DNA of 30,335 nucleotides from Ruminococcaceae bacterium UBA3903 (lineage in GTDB: Bacteria; Bacillota; Clostridia; Oscillospirales; Acutalibacteraceae), in contig DGFJ01000038.1 of the NCBI GenBank assembly GCA_002391625.1, positions 1 to 30,335 on the forward strand, written 5' to 3'. How positions within the stretch are numbered: the stretch's first letter is position 1; every line of letters starts with the position of its first letter. Both the position numbers and the translations under genes were made by a program. Below, piece by piece: positions 15,208 to 24,106 of this stretch. The notes beneath the pieces are model-generated. The model saw only the letters and a list, made by a program, of their open reading frames with translations. It made no database searches and was not told the DNA's origin.

Positions 15208-15236
15208 ATTATATACCTTGTTTTTCTTTTTTACAA
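15208..15236 (-). promoter_or_regulatory. Promoter of the maturation operon
   Basis: On the minus strand TTGTAA (15236-15231) and a perfect TATAAT (15213-15208) have a 17-base spacer. It drives the TM1266-like gene, hydE and hydG, and perhaps hydF. Confidence 0.65.
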
Positions 15237-15395
15237 CCAAAACAATAAAAATTATTATTTTTATTTAGTTTTCTACGCTGCTAAAATCTCCGTTTATGTC
15301 AGATATAAACGTTATGGTAGTATAGCTTACAACAAAATGTCATATAATATATAGCTTAATCAACAAATAATGCTAGTAATATTGGTGGTGCATCT

Positions 15396-15779
15396 ATGAA
15401 GAAAATAATAGTGCTTTTATGTGCTTTAATGTGCATGCTCATGTGTGGCTGCATGAAGGAACAGATAAATACAATCCCACAGGAGCTGAAAGCCAGCGTG
15501 TGGAAGGGTGAGGATGATTTTAACAAAGGTGCTGTGCTTTCCTTTGACGGTGACACAGCCACATTGCTGCTAAAAAATGGGGATGATAAGGTTTCTATTA
15601 TTGGCAACGCTATGATAGATGATACCGCTGTAACCATAACAGATGAAGCCTTGGCAGAGGAATTTACATTTAACTACGTGCTGTATGGTGATAAAATAGA
15701 AATAACCTATGACAACAGCACTATAACATTAGATAGGGTTAAAAATAGTGTTGTTCCCACTGACAGCACCACACAATAA
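15396..15779 (+). CDS. Small predicted lipoprotein, unknown function
   Basis: 127 residues. The N-terminus is a lipoprotein signal: MKK, a hydrophobic core (VLLCALMCMLM) and a lipobox-like MCGC with the modified Cys near residue 19. The mature part is about 108 residues, mostly beta strands with Asp/Gly turns (DGDTATLLLKNGDDKVSI, YGDKIEITYDNSTITLDRV), a repeat-like strand pattern found in small extracytoplasmic beta proteins. No catalytic motif is seen. GGTGG lies ahead of the ATG; a TATAAT at 15343-15348 lacks a good -35. It faces the maturation operon head to head. Confidence 0.75.
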   Translation: MKKIIVLLCALMCMLMCGCMKEQINTIPQELKASVWKGEDDFNKGAVLSFDGDTATLLLKNGDDKVSIIGNAMIDDTAVTITDEALAEEFTFNYVLYGDKIEITYDNSTITLDRVKNSVVPTDSTTQ

Positions 15780-15818
15780 AATATAGTTTTAGGTTATACA
15801 TGAAATAAAGTTAAATGC

Positions 15819-16010
15819 TTACTTTTCGTTTTCTATGCTCCAGTTACGCATCTCCTCCACACCATATTCAGACGGAGAGGAAACATGGGACTTAATATCC
15901 TGTATATACTGTTCAGCACCAGCCAGAGTTATATCCCGTGGCCCTGTTTTTAACACTTGATTTATATATTCATCACTGACGATAGGGTATTGCTTGTGGT
16001 TTTTATCCAT
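15819..16010 (-). CDS. Small soluble protein of unknown function
   Basis: 63 residues, acidic, mostly helical by composition, with no Cys and no membrane segment. The start is well supported: AAGGAG lies 9 bases ahead of the ATG at 16010. No family is recognised. It is convergent with the lipoprotein gene and divergent from ruvC. An overlapping minus-strand frame at 15962-16177 lacks a ribosome site and was left out. Confidence 0.6.
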   Translation of the reverse strand: MDKNHKQYPIVSDEYINQVLKTGPRDITLAGAEQYIQDIKSHVSSPSEYGVEEMRNWSIENEK

Positions 16011-16100
16011 ATATATTCACTCCTTATCCTTATAAAAATATTGTTGTCATATTGATTGCTTTTATTCACAAATGCGGATGGGAAAATATGAGCTATTGTG

Positions 16101-16129
16101 TTGCCGAAAAAGGACGGCTGTGTTATAAT
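16101..16129 (+). promoter_or_regulatory. Promoter of the ruvCAB group
   Basis: TTGCCG (16101-16106) and perfect TATAAT (16124-16129) with a 17-base spacer. The start would be near 16136, giving a leader of about 125 bases before ruvC. No LexA box was recognised in this stretch. Confidence 0.6.
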
Positions 16130-16260
16130 GTCAAGATAGAATAGGTATAGTTGTAATTTGGATATGATACAAACCACCTATATGACAACACATATAACAC
16201 ATATATTGTGTTTTTTAAAAGAAATAAAAAGATATATTATAGAATTAAGGAGTGAAATGT

Positions 16261-16773
16261 GTGATAGTTCTAGGTATAGACCCTGGTTACGCTATAGTCG
16301 GTTATGGTGCTATACATTTTGCAAAAAATAAGTATATCCCACTTGGCTTTGGTGCTATAACCACCACTGCACACACTCCATTTAATGAAAGGCTAGAATA
16401 TATCTATGACAATATGGTACAGATATTAAACCAATGTCACCCAGATGCTATGGCGATAGAAACACTCTATTTTCAAAACAATCAAAAAACAGCTATTGAT
16501 GTAGCACAGGCTAGGGGTGTTATTATGCTAGCGGCACAAAAATGCGGTGTAGAAATTTTCGAGTACACTCCCTTACAGGTAAAGACTACTGTTACAGGCT
16601 ATGGGCAGGCAAAAAAACCACAGGTTATGGAAATGACAAGACGGTTGCTAAAGCTGGATAAGGTGCCAAAGCCTGATGACACAGCTGACGCTTTGGCAAT
16701 AGCCATTTGCCATACACAGGCTGTGGGTACACCACTTAGAAAAGTAATGCTGAAAGGAAGATTAAAACCATAA
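16261..16773 (+). CDS. ruvC: Holliday junction resolvase RuvC
   Basis: 170 residues from the GTG at 16261. The RuvC endonuclease cuts four-way DNA junctions resolved by RuvAB. Metal-site residues are visible: Asp in VLGIDPGY, Glu in AIETLYF, and the Asp pair in DDTADALAIAICH. The GTG at 16261 is preferred because AAGGAG lies 8 bases ahead; the GTG at 16252 overlaps that site. The stop overlaps the ruvA start by one base (TAATG), so the two are probably translationally coupled. Confidence 0.95.
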   Translation: MIVLGIDPGYAIVGYGAIHFAKNKYIPLGFGAITTTAHTPFNERLEYIYDNMVQILNQCHPDAMAIETLYFQNNQKTAIDVAQARGVIMLAAQKCGVEIFEYTPLQVKTTVTGYGQAKKPQVMEMTRRLLKLDKVPKPDDTADALAIAICHTQAVGTPLRKVMLKGRLKP

Positions 16774-17375
16774 TGCTATATAGCGTAAAGGGTACCTTGG
16801 TACATATGGAGGCAGGCTTTGCTGTTGTTGAGTGTGGTGGTGTAGGCTACAAATGCCTAACAACAATGCAAACACAGCGTAATCTGCCAAAATTAAATCA
16901 ACAGGCAACTCTATATACTCACCTAAATGTTAGAGAGGATGCAGTGGAGCTGTTTGGCTTTGCTACAATGACTGAGCTTAACTGTTTTAAAACAGTTACT
17001 ACGGTTAGCGGTGTTGGACCAAAAGCAGGATTGGCAATTTTAAGTGAGCTAACACCAGAACAGCTGGCTATGGCGGTGGTCACCTCGGACAGTAAAACTA
17101 TTACAAAGGCACAGGGTGTAGGTCCAAAGCTGGCACAGCGTATTATTTTGGAGCTAAAGGACAAGATGAAAGGCTTTCAGCCAAGTGAGGACGTTGGTGT
17201 CTTGGCTGGAGATATACCTATATATAATGACGGCAACGTATCTAAAGCCGTATCAGCACTAACTGTGCTGGGGTACAGCAGTGCTGATGTTATGCCTTTG
17301 TTGGCACGTATGGATAAAAATATGACGGTTGAGCAGCTTATTTCTGCCACGCTTAAAGAAATGGGCAAAAGATAA
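16773..17375 (+). CDS. ruvA: Holliday junction DNA helicase subunit RuvA
   Basis: 200 residues. An N-terminal OB fold (MLYSVKGTLVHMEAGFAVVE) is followed by two helix-hairpin-helix motifs (VSGVGPKAGLAILSEL and AQGVGPKLAQRIILEL) and a C-terminal domain that contacts RuvB. RuvA holds the junction while RuvB pumps the DNA. Length is normal. Ends 23 bases before ruvB. Confidence 0.96.
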   Translation: MLYSVKGTLVHMEAGFAVVECGGVGYKCLTTMQTQRNLPKLNQQATLYTHLNVREDAVELFGFATMTELNCFKTVTTVSGVGPKAGLAILSELTPEQLAMAVVTSDSKTITKAQGVGPKLAQRIILELKDKMKGFQPSEDVGVLAGDIPIYNDGNVSKAVSALTVLGYSSADVMPLLARMDKNMTVEQLISATLKEMGKR

Positions 17376-17398
17376 TCCCATAGAGGGGAGGTAATACC

Positions 17399-18451
17399 TT
17401 GAATTTTGATATGGATTTAGAAAATAGAATAATGGACCCCGCAGAATTGCCAGAGGATCTTGGCGACAGCGATAACCCATTAAGACCTAAAATTCTACAG
17501 GACTATATAGGTCAAGAAAAGGTAAAGGAAAATCTGTCAATATATATGGAGGCCGCACGTCAGCGTAAGGAAGCACTGGATCATGTTCTGCTGTATGGCC
17601 CACCAGGCTTAGGTAAGACTACCTTAGCTGGTATTATAGCCAATGAAATGGGCGTGGGCTTGCGTATTACCTCTGGGCCTGCTATTGAAAAGCCAGGGGA
17701 TTTGGCAGCATTGCTTACAAACCTGAACGAGGGCGATGTGCTGTTTATAGATGAGATACATCGCTTGTCACGGGCAGTAGAGGAAATATTGTACCCATCT
17801 ATGGAGGACTTTGCCATAGATATTATCACCGGTAAGGGACAGATGGCAGCATCCTACCATTTGCCTCTGCCAAGATTTACCTTGGTAGGTGCTACAACCA
17901 GAGCAGGTCAACTAACTGCGCCACTGCGTGATAGGTTTGGTGTGGTGCTTAGATTAGAAATGTACACGCCACAGGAGCTGTCATCAATAATTAAAAGAAG
18001 TGCAACAATACTTAATATGCCTATTGATGAGGACGGAGCCTTAGAAATAGCCTCTAGGTCACGTGGTACACCACGTATTGCCAACAGGCTGTTAAAGCGT
18101 GTGCGTGACTTTGCACAGGTAATGAGCAACGGTGTAATAACCTGTGAAACTGCACAAATAGCTTTAGACAGAATGGAAATAGACGAGCTGGGTTTAGACA
18201 GCAATGACAGACGCATGATAGAGGCTTTGATAAAATTTTACCGTGGTGGCCCAGTAGGTGTAGAAACGCTGGCGGCTGCTATTGGTGAAGAGGCCGTTAC
18301 TATAGAGGATGTGTACGAGCCTTATCTAATGCAAATAGGCTTTTTAAATAGAACACCACGAGGTCGTTGTGTTACAGCGGCAGCATGCAAGCATTTGGGC
18401 TACGATTTGCCCAATGCTGAAAAAGGACAGGCAACATTATTTAACGATTAA
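17399..18451 (+). CDS. ruvB: Holliday junction branch-migration ATPase RuvB
   Basis: 350 residues, AAA+ motor. Walker A is GPPGLGKT (67-74), Walker B is LFIDEIH (about 115-121), sensor/arginine region is GATTRAG, and the C-terminal winged helix includes RTPRGR. Start is TTG at 17399 with GGGGAGG 7 bases ahead; an in-frame ATG at 17411 is too far from that site. Completes the ruvC-ruvA-ruvB operon. Confidence 0.97.
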   Translation: MNFDMDLENRIMDPAELPEDLGDSDNPLRPKILQDYIGQEKVKENLSIYMEAARQRKEALDHVLLYGPPGLGKTTLAGIIANEMGVGLRITSGPAIEKPGDLAALLTNLNEGDVLFIDEIHRLSRAVEEILYPSMEDFAIDIITGKGQMAASYHLPLPRFTLVGATTRAGQLTAPLRDRFGVVLRLEMYTPQELSSIIKRSATILNMPIDEDGALEIASRSRGTPRIANRLLKRVRDFAQVMSNGVITCETAQIALDRMEIDELGLDSNDRRMIEALIKFYRGGPVGVETLAAAIGEEAVTIEDVYEPYLMQIGFLNRTPRGRCVTAAACKHLGYDLPNAEKGQATLFND

Positions 18452-18489
18452 CCCAAAAAGGGGAAAATAAAAAATTGGAGGATATATTT

Positions 18490-19839
18490 ATGGGCAGATT
18501 GTTTGGAACAGACGGTGCAAGGGGTGTGGCGAACAGTGAGCTAACCTGCGAATTAGCTATGAACATTGGCAGAGCCGCAGCCATGGTATTGATTGAGGGC
18601 AAGGAGGAAAAGCCAACAGTTATTATTGGTAAGGACACACGATTAAGCAGTGATATGCTGGAGGGCGCTTTAATAGCTGGTTTATGCTCAGTAGGTGCTA
18701 ATGTGATGAGCTTAGGCGTTGTGCCAACACCTGCTGTTGCATACTTGGTTAAGAAGTACAATGCAGATGCAGGTATTATGATCTCAGCATCACATAACCC
18801 ATTTGAGTTTAATGGCATTAAAATTTTCAGCGGTGACGGCTACAAGCTACCGGATACATTGGAACAAGAAATGGAAGCCATTATCCTAGACGGTGCTAAG
18901 CCATATGCCTTAGTAGAGATGGGTGACCTTGGACATGTTCTGCCGGCAGACAACGCATTAAACGACTATATTGAACACGTTAAAAGATGTGTACCATCTT
19001 CATTAAAGGGTATGAATATTGCCTTGGATTGCTCCAACGGCTCATCATCTCGTACAGCACAAAAGCTTTTTACTGACCTTGGTGCTATATGTCATATGAT
19101 GTCTGATACACCAAACGGTGTAAACATTAACGATAAATGTGGGTCAACCCATTTGGAAAATCTTATTGATTATGTTAAGAAGAATAATGTGGATTTAGGA
19201 TTAGCCTTTGATGGTGATGCAGACAGATGCTTGGCAGTAGATGAAAATGGCGAGGTCGTTGACGGTGATTTCTTAATAGCTATCTGTGCAATGGATTTAA
19301 AGGAACGAGGCTTGCTAAAAAACAATGCAGCAGTAGGTACAATTATGACAAATATGGGCTTTAACCATTTTTGTGATGAAAACGGTTTAACCTTTGTTGC
19401 CACAAAGGTTGGTGACAGATATGTGCTGGAGGCTATGAAAGAAAATGATTATGTTATTGGCGGTGAACAGTCTGGTCACGTTATTTTCCTAGAGTATTGT
19501 ACAACGGGTGACGGTCAAATGACAGGTGCACAGCTGGCAAGTCTGCTAAATCGTAAGGGTACTACGCTGTCACAGGCAGCCAAAATTATGAAGCGCTATC
19601 CACAGGTTATGGAAAATGTCAAAATTACACCTGCTACAAAGGGTAAGGTTGACAAGGATGAACAGGTACAGGCAGAGCTTGCAAGAGTTAGAGCGGTGCT
19701 AGGTGACAGAGGCAGAATTTTAGTTCGTGAATCAGGTACAGAACCACTGGTAAGGGTTATGCTGGAGGGCGAATGTCTTGATGAAATTACTACCTTGTGT
19801 CATGAAACAGTAGCAGTAGTGCAGTCTAAGCTAGGTTAA
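18490..19839 (+). CDS. glmM: Phosphoglucosamine mutase GlmM
   Basis: 449 residues. Converts glucosamine-6-phosphate to glucosamine-1-phosphate, leading to UDP-GlcNAc for peptidoglycan. Motifs: start MGRLFGTDGARG, phospho-serine loop ISASHNPFEFNG, metal loop DGDADRCL, sugar-binding loop GGEQSGH and phosphate-binding RESGTEPLVRV. TTGGAGG lies 8 bases ahead of the ATG at 18490; an in-frame TTG at 18475 lies inside that site. It follows ruvB by 38 bases and may share its transcript. Confidence 0.97.
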   Translation: MGRLFGTDGARGVANSELTCELAMNIGRAAAMVLIEGKEEKPTVIIGKDTRLSSDMLEGALIAGLCSVGANVMSLGVVPTPAVAYLVKKYNADAGIMISASHNPFEFNGIKIFSGDGYKLPDTLEQEMEAIILDGAKPYALVEMGDLGHVLPADNALNDYIEHVKRCVPSSLKGMNIALDCSNGSSSRTAQKLFTDLGAICHMMSDTPNGVNINDKCGSTHLENLIDYVKKNNVDLGLAFDGDADRCLAVDENGEVVDGDFLIAICAMDLKERGLLKNNAAVGTIMTNMGFNHFCDENGLTFVATKVGDRYVLEAMKENDYVIGGEQSGHVIFLEYCTTGDGQMTGAQLASLLNRKGTTLSQAAKIMKRYPQVMENVKITPATKGKVDKDEQVQAELARVRAVLGDRGRILVRESGTEPLVRVMLEGECLDEITTLCHETVAVVQSKLG

Positions 19840-19884
19840 TTTGCTAACAAATAATTATTAATTTAAAGCTATATGGAGGTACCT

Positions 19885-20745
19885 ATGCGTGAAGCAAAAT
19901 GGAAAGATTATGAATTAATAGACGCCTCAAAGGGAGAGCGACTAGAGCGTTGGGGTGACATTATACTTATTCGTCCTGACCCGCAAATAATATGGGACAC
20001 ACCACGCACAAACCCATTGTGGAAAAACGCTCACGCTAGGTACCACCGTTCTACCTCCGGTGGGGGACAGTGGGAAGCCTATAAAAAAATACCAGATGTA
20101 TGGAAGATAAATTACAATAACATTGTTTTCCAAATAAAGCCTATGGGCTTTAAGCATACAGGGGTGTTCCCTGAACAAGCTATTAACTGGGACTTTGTGT
20201 CAGAAAAAATTAAAGGCTCTGACAAACAGCTAAATGTGCTTAACCTGTTCGCTTATACAGGCGGTGCTACGCTGGCGTGTGCTAATGCAGGTGCTAAGGT
20301 GTGTCATGTAGATGCGTCTAAGGGCATGGTACAATGGGCAAAGGAAAATGCCATGGTATCACATTTAGGTGACAAGCCTGTTCGTTGGCTTGTAGATGAT
20401 TGCATAAAGTTTGTTCAGCGTGAGGCTAGACGTGGAAATAAGTATGATGGTATTATTATGGACCCGCCGTCATATGGCAGAGGACCAGGCGGCGAGGTGT
20501 GGAAGCTGGAGGAACAGCTATTTTCCCTGGTTAAGCTGTGTACAACAGTGTTGTCAGACAACCCACAGTTCTTTATTTTAAATTCTTATACAACGGGGTT
20601 ATCTCCGGCAGTTATGGAATATTTGTTGGGCGTAACATTAAAATCACAATTTGGCGGAGCTGTAAGCAGCGACGAAATAGGGCTGCGTGCAACAGATACG
20701 GGCATGGTCCTGCCATGTGGCTCAACTGCTATATGGCAGTCATAA
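19885..20745 (+). CDS. RlmI-like class I SAM-dependent methyltransferase
   Basis: 286 residues. A Rossmann-type methyltransferase core shows motif I VLNLFAYTGGATLACANAG, an Asp after it in HVDASKGMVQWAKEN, and motif IV MDPPSYGRG. These match the RlmI/RlmK family that methylates 23S rRNA cytosine or guanine, but the N-terminal PUA domain of E. coli RlmI is missing. The target is therefore uncertain. The ATG at 19885 is preferred to that at 19873, which overlaps GGAGG. Confidence 0.85.
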   Translation: MREAKWKDYELIDASKGERLERWGDIILIRPDPQIIWDTPRTNPLWKNAHARYHRSTSGGGQWEAYKKIPDVWKINYNNIVFQIKPMGFKHTGVFPEQAINWDFVSEKIKGSDKQLNVLNLFAYTGGATLACANAGAKVCHVDASKGMVQWAKENAMVSHLGDKPVRWLVDDCIKFVQREARRGNKYDGIIMDPPSYGRGPGGEVWKLEEQLFSLVKLCTTVLSDNPQFFILNSYTTGLSPAVMEYLLGVTLKSQFGGAVSSDEIGLRATDTGMVLPCGSTAIWQS

Positions 20746-20770
20746 TTAGTCTAATATAAAGGAAAACAAC

Positions 20771-21634
20771 ATGGCAGAATTTATTAACGCTTCAAATGTT
20801 ACATTTAAATATGAGAACCAAGAGGACGACGGTACAACCACCTATAATACAGTTTTAAAGGGCGTGTCCATGCAGGTTAATAAGGGTGAATTTGTAGCTT
20901 TGCTTGGTCACAATGGCTGTGGAAAATCTACAATGGCAAAGCTTTTTAATGCCCTGCAGGTTCCAGAAAGCGGTACAGTGACAGTAGATGGCATAGATAC
21001 AGCAGATGATCAGCGGGTTTATGACGTTCGCAGACGTGTGGGTTTAGTTTTGCAAAACCCAGATAATCAGCTGGTTGCCAGCATAGTGGAGGAGGACGTA
21101 GCCTTTGGCCCTGAAAATTTAGGAGTACCACCTAAGGAGATACGACAGCGTGTTGATGATGCCCTAAGGGCTGTGGATATGTATGAATACCGAACACACG
21201 CGCCACATAAGCTGTCTGGCGGACAAAAGCAAAGGGTTGCCATAGCTGGAATCATAGCAATGGAACCAAAATGTATAGTATTGGACGAGCCTACTGCAAT
21301 GCTAGACCCTCGTGGCAGAGATGAGGTAATGAACACTATTATTAAGCTGAACAGAGAAAAAGGTATTACCATAATACTTATCACTCATTATATGGATGAG
21401 GCGGTGTTAGCGGACAGGATAATAGTAATGGACGATGGCAGGGTGCTGACACAGGGTACACCTAAAGAGGTGTTTAGTCAGGTGGAGCTGTTAAAACGTC
21501 ATAAGCTGGACGTTCCACAAAGCACACAGCTTGCTTATGACCTAATGTCCTGTGGCTTTAAGGTGGACAATATGCCCTTAAACCCTCAGGAGTGTACACA
21601 GTATTTATTACAGCTTTTAAAGAAATACAGCTAG
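20771..21634 (+). CDS. ecfA1: ECF transporter ATPase EcfA1
   Basis: 287 residues. ABC ATPase with Walker A GHNGCGKS (46-53), Q-loop QNPDNQL, signature LSGGQKQR, Walker B CIVLDEPT and the His switch ITHY. The QNPDNQ loop and gene order place it as the A1 subunit of a shared (group II) energy-coupling factor, which powers vitamin and metal uptake through separate S proteins. No S gene is in this window. AAAGGA lies ahead of the ATG. Confidence 0.95.
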   Translation: MAEFINASNVTFKYENQEDDGTTTYNTVLKGVSMQVNKGEFVALLGHNGCGKSTMAKLFNALQVPESGTVTVDGIDTADDQRVYDVRRRVGLVLQNPDNQLVASIVEEDVAFGPENLGVPPKEIRQRVDDALRAVDMYEYRTHAPHKLSGGQKQRVAIAGIIAMEPKCIVLDEPTAMLDPRGRDEVMNTIIKLNREKGITIILITHYMDEAVLADRIIVMDDGRVLTQGTPKEVFSQVELLKRHKLDVPQSTQLAYDLMSCGFKVDNMPLNPQECTQYLLQLLKKYS

Positions 21635-21663
21635 AAAATTTCCTATATAAGGAATGATTAAAT

Positions 21664-22548
21664 TTGAGTATTATTGAAACACAAAATCTAAAACTGGTCT
21701 ACGGTGCTGACACACCCTTTGAAAAAACAGCCGTAGATGATGTTTCATTTAAAATAGAAGAAGGCGACTTTGTAGGTGTTATCGGTCATACTGGATCAGG
21801 TAAATCTACATTAGTACAAATGTTAAACGGACTTATTAAGCCTACACAGGGTAAGGTTCTGCTAAACGGTATAGACATTTGGAAGGAGCCTAAAAAGATA
21901 AGGAAAATTCGCTTTAAGGTTGGTATGGTTTTTCAGTATCCAGAATATCAGCTGTTTGAAGAAACGGTAGCAAAGGATATTGCCTTTGGACCGAAAAATA
22001 TGGGTCTTAACGACGAAGAAATAAAGCAACGTGTAACTGGTGCCGCTAGATTTGTAGGGCTTAACAATGAACTGCTGCTAAAATCGCCATTTGATTTGTC
22101 AGGTGGTGAAAAAAGACGGGCGGCTATTGCTGGGGTCATTGCAATGGATCCAGATGTACTTATTTTAGATGAGCCGACAGCAGGGTTAGACCCTAATGGC
22201 CGTGATGTTTTACTGGCAGAGATTGCACAATACCATAAAACACGAAAAAATACAGTGTTGCTTGTTTCTCATAGTATGGAGGATATAGCAAAAACAGCGG
22301 ACAAAATACTGGTTATGAACAAAAGTCATATGGTAATGCTGGACACCACACAAAACGTGTTTTCTAAGGGTGAACAGCTTACAAAAATGGGGCTGAAAAT
22401 ACCACAAATAACACAAATTATGATGAATATAAAAAACACTGGTTATCCTGTTTCTTCAGGTGTGTTAACAGTTGAACAGGCATTAAAACAGCTGCTGCCC
22501 TTATTAACAAATGAAAAGAATATAAAGCAAAAGAGGGGGAGCAAATGA
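21664..22548 (+). CDS. ecfA2: ECF transporter ATPase EcfA2
   Basis: 294 residues. Walker A GHTGSGKS (41-48), Q-loop FQYPEYQLF, signature LSGGEKRR, Walker B VLILDEPT and a His switch VSHSMED. The FQYPEYQLFE loop is typical of EcfA2. Translation starts at TTG (21664) with AAGGA about 10 bases ahead. The stop overlaps ecfT by 4 bases (ATGA). Confidence 0.95.
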   Translation: MSIIETQNLKLVYGADTPFEKTAVDDVSFKIEEGDFVGVIGHTGSGKSTLVQMLNGLIKPTQGKVLLNGIDIWKEPKKIRKIRFKVGMVFQYPEYQLFEETVAKDIAFGPKNMGLNDEEIKQRVTGAARFVGLNNELLLKSPFDLSGGEKRRAAIAGVIAMDPDVLILDEPTAGLDPNGRDVLLAEIAQYHKTRKNTVLLVSHSMEDIAKTADKILVMNKSHMVMLDTTQNVFSKGEQLTKMGLKIPQITQIMMNIKNTGYPVSSGVLTVEQALKQLLPLLTNEKNIKQKRGSK

Positions 22549-23360
22549 TTAGTGATATAGCTATTGGTCAATTTTTTCCAGGCAAATCACCTGTGCATAG
22601 GCTTGACCCTCGTATGAAGGTTTTGTTGCTTATTGGTTATATAGTTTTTATTTTTATAACCTTCAACTACTTTGCGTTAGGCCTAATGGCATTGTCCGTT
22701 CTGGCAATAGTTTTAATGACAAAAATTCCAGTTAAAATGTATGTAAAGGGCTTGAAGGCTATTATATTTATTGTGCTGTTTACGTCGGTCTTAAACCTGT
22801 TTTATGGTACTGGGACTCCGTTGTGGCAGTGGGGCTTTTTAAAGATAACGTTAGCAGGCATTAATAATGCTATTTTTATTTCTATACGCATAGTATCGCT
22901 TATACTTATAAGCTGTGTGCTTACATTTACTACATCACCTACTGATTTAACAGATGCGTTGGAAAGACTTATGAAGCCGCTAAATTTTTTTCACATAAAG
23001 GTACATGAAATTGCAATGATGATGACTATTGCACTGCGTTTTGTCCCTACCCTGTTAGAGGAAACCGACAAGATAATGAATGCACAAAAGGCTAGGGGTG
23101 CAGATATGGAAACAGGTAATTTATTAACCAGAGTAAAAGCATTGATTCCAGTTTTGATACCGTTGTTTGTATCTGCCTTTAGACGTGCCTATGATTTAGC
23201 GGTGGCTATGGAGTGCCGTTGCTATCAGGGTGGAGGTGGCAGAACCAGAATGAAAACCCTTCATATGGGTAAAACAGATGTAATGGCGGTTGTGTTTACT
23301 CTGCTGTTACTAACAGGGGTGATTTTATGCAACACATTACTGCCGGCAACAATCAGATAA
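22545..23360 (+). CDS. ecfT: ECF transporter transmembrane subunit EcfT
   Basis: 271 residues with about six to seven membrane helices. The coupling region has AQKARGADME and a second Arg motif ECRCYQGG, the paired Ala-Arg-Gly-like motifs that dock on EcfA1/A2. Starts MISDIAIGQFFPGKSPVHRLDPR, the usual EcfT beginning. AGAGGGGGAG precedes the ATG. It overlaps truA by 34 bases. Confidence 0.95.
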   Translation: MISDIAIGQFFPGKSPVHRLDPRMKVLLLIGYIVFIFITFNYFALGLMALSVLAIVLMTKIPVKMYVKGLKAIIFIVLFTSVLNLFYGTGTPLWQWGFLKITLAGINNAIFISIRIVSLILISCVLTFTTSPTDLTDALERLMKPLNFFHIKVHEIAMMMTIALRFVPTLLEETDKIMNAQKARGADMETGNLLTRVKALIPVLIPLFVSAFRRAYDLAVAMECRCYQGGGGRTRMKTLHMGKTDVMAVVFTLLLLTGVILCNTLLPATIR

Positions 23361-24094
23361 GAAATTTGTTGCTGACAATTTCTTATGATGGTAGCACATA
23401 TCACGGCTGGCAAATTCAACAGAATGCTTTAGCTGTACAAGAGGTATTTCAAAAGGCGTTGGAAAATATTATAAAAACACCATATGAGCTAAAGGGCTGC
23501 AGCCGAACAGACTCTGGCGTTCATGCAAATATGTATTGTATTAGCCTGCAAACTGATCATACCATAACAGAACAGCGTTTAATGTGTGCATTAAACCGCT
23601 TTTTACCTATGAATATTGCAGTGCTGGACTGCACAGAAATGCCACTGGACTTTCATGCTAGATACTCATGTAAAAGTAAGGAATATATATATAAAATATG
23701 GAACAAGCAGGTGAGAAATCCTTTTTTAGATGGTTATGCCTATCATTATAGATATGACCTGGATGTGGATATGCTAAACACAGCTGCACAAGCATATATT
23801 GGTAGGCATGACTATACCTCATTTTGCACCTTAGACAACCGTAGAGCAGGGGATTTAACACGAAATGTTATGAATTTCTCCGTTATCCGTGATGGGGATA
23901 TGGTTATTATGAGGGTAGAGGCAGATGGCTTTCTGTATAATATGGTACGCATAATGGTTGGAACGCTGCTTAGAGTAGCACAGGGAAAAATCCCCCCAGA
24001 TGGAATTTTAGATATAATTAACGCAAAAAACAGGGCGTATGCAGGGCCTACGGCACCTGCCTGTGGTCTTTACTTAAATAAGGTGAATTATTAA
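23327..24094 (+). CDS. truA: tRNA pseudouridine(38-40) synthase TruA
   Basis: 255 residues. Catalytic Asp is D62 in CSRTDSGVHA; other family motifs are YDGSTYHGWQ, FHARYSCKSKEY and the C-terminal FLYNMVRIMVG. It makes pseudouridine in tRNA anticodon arms. The ATG at 23327 has AGGGGTG ahead. This makes a 34-base overlap with ecfT, which is long but compatible with coupling. The usual rplM-rpsI pair of Firmicutes is not downstream. Confidence 0.95.
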   Translation: MQHITAGNNQIRNLLLTISYDGSTYHGWQIQQNALAVQEVFQKALENIIKTPYELKGCSRTDSGVHANMYCISLQTDHTITEQRLMCALNRFLPMNIAVLDCTEMPLDFHARYSCKSKEYIYKIWNKQVRNPFLDGYAYHYRYDLDVDMLNTAAQAYIGRHDYTSFCTLDNRRAGDLTRNVMNFSVIRDGDMVIMRVEADGFLYNMVRIMVGTLLRVAQGKIPPDGILDIINAKNRAYAGPTAPACGLYLNKVNY

Positions 24095-24106
24095 GAGGTG
24101 TATGGC

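Noticed and set aside
15962..16177. 71-codon minus-strand frame upstream of the small protein gene
   Set aside because: No ribosome site, low-complexity translation, and it overlaps the better-supported start at 16010.
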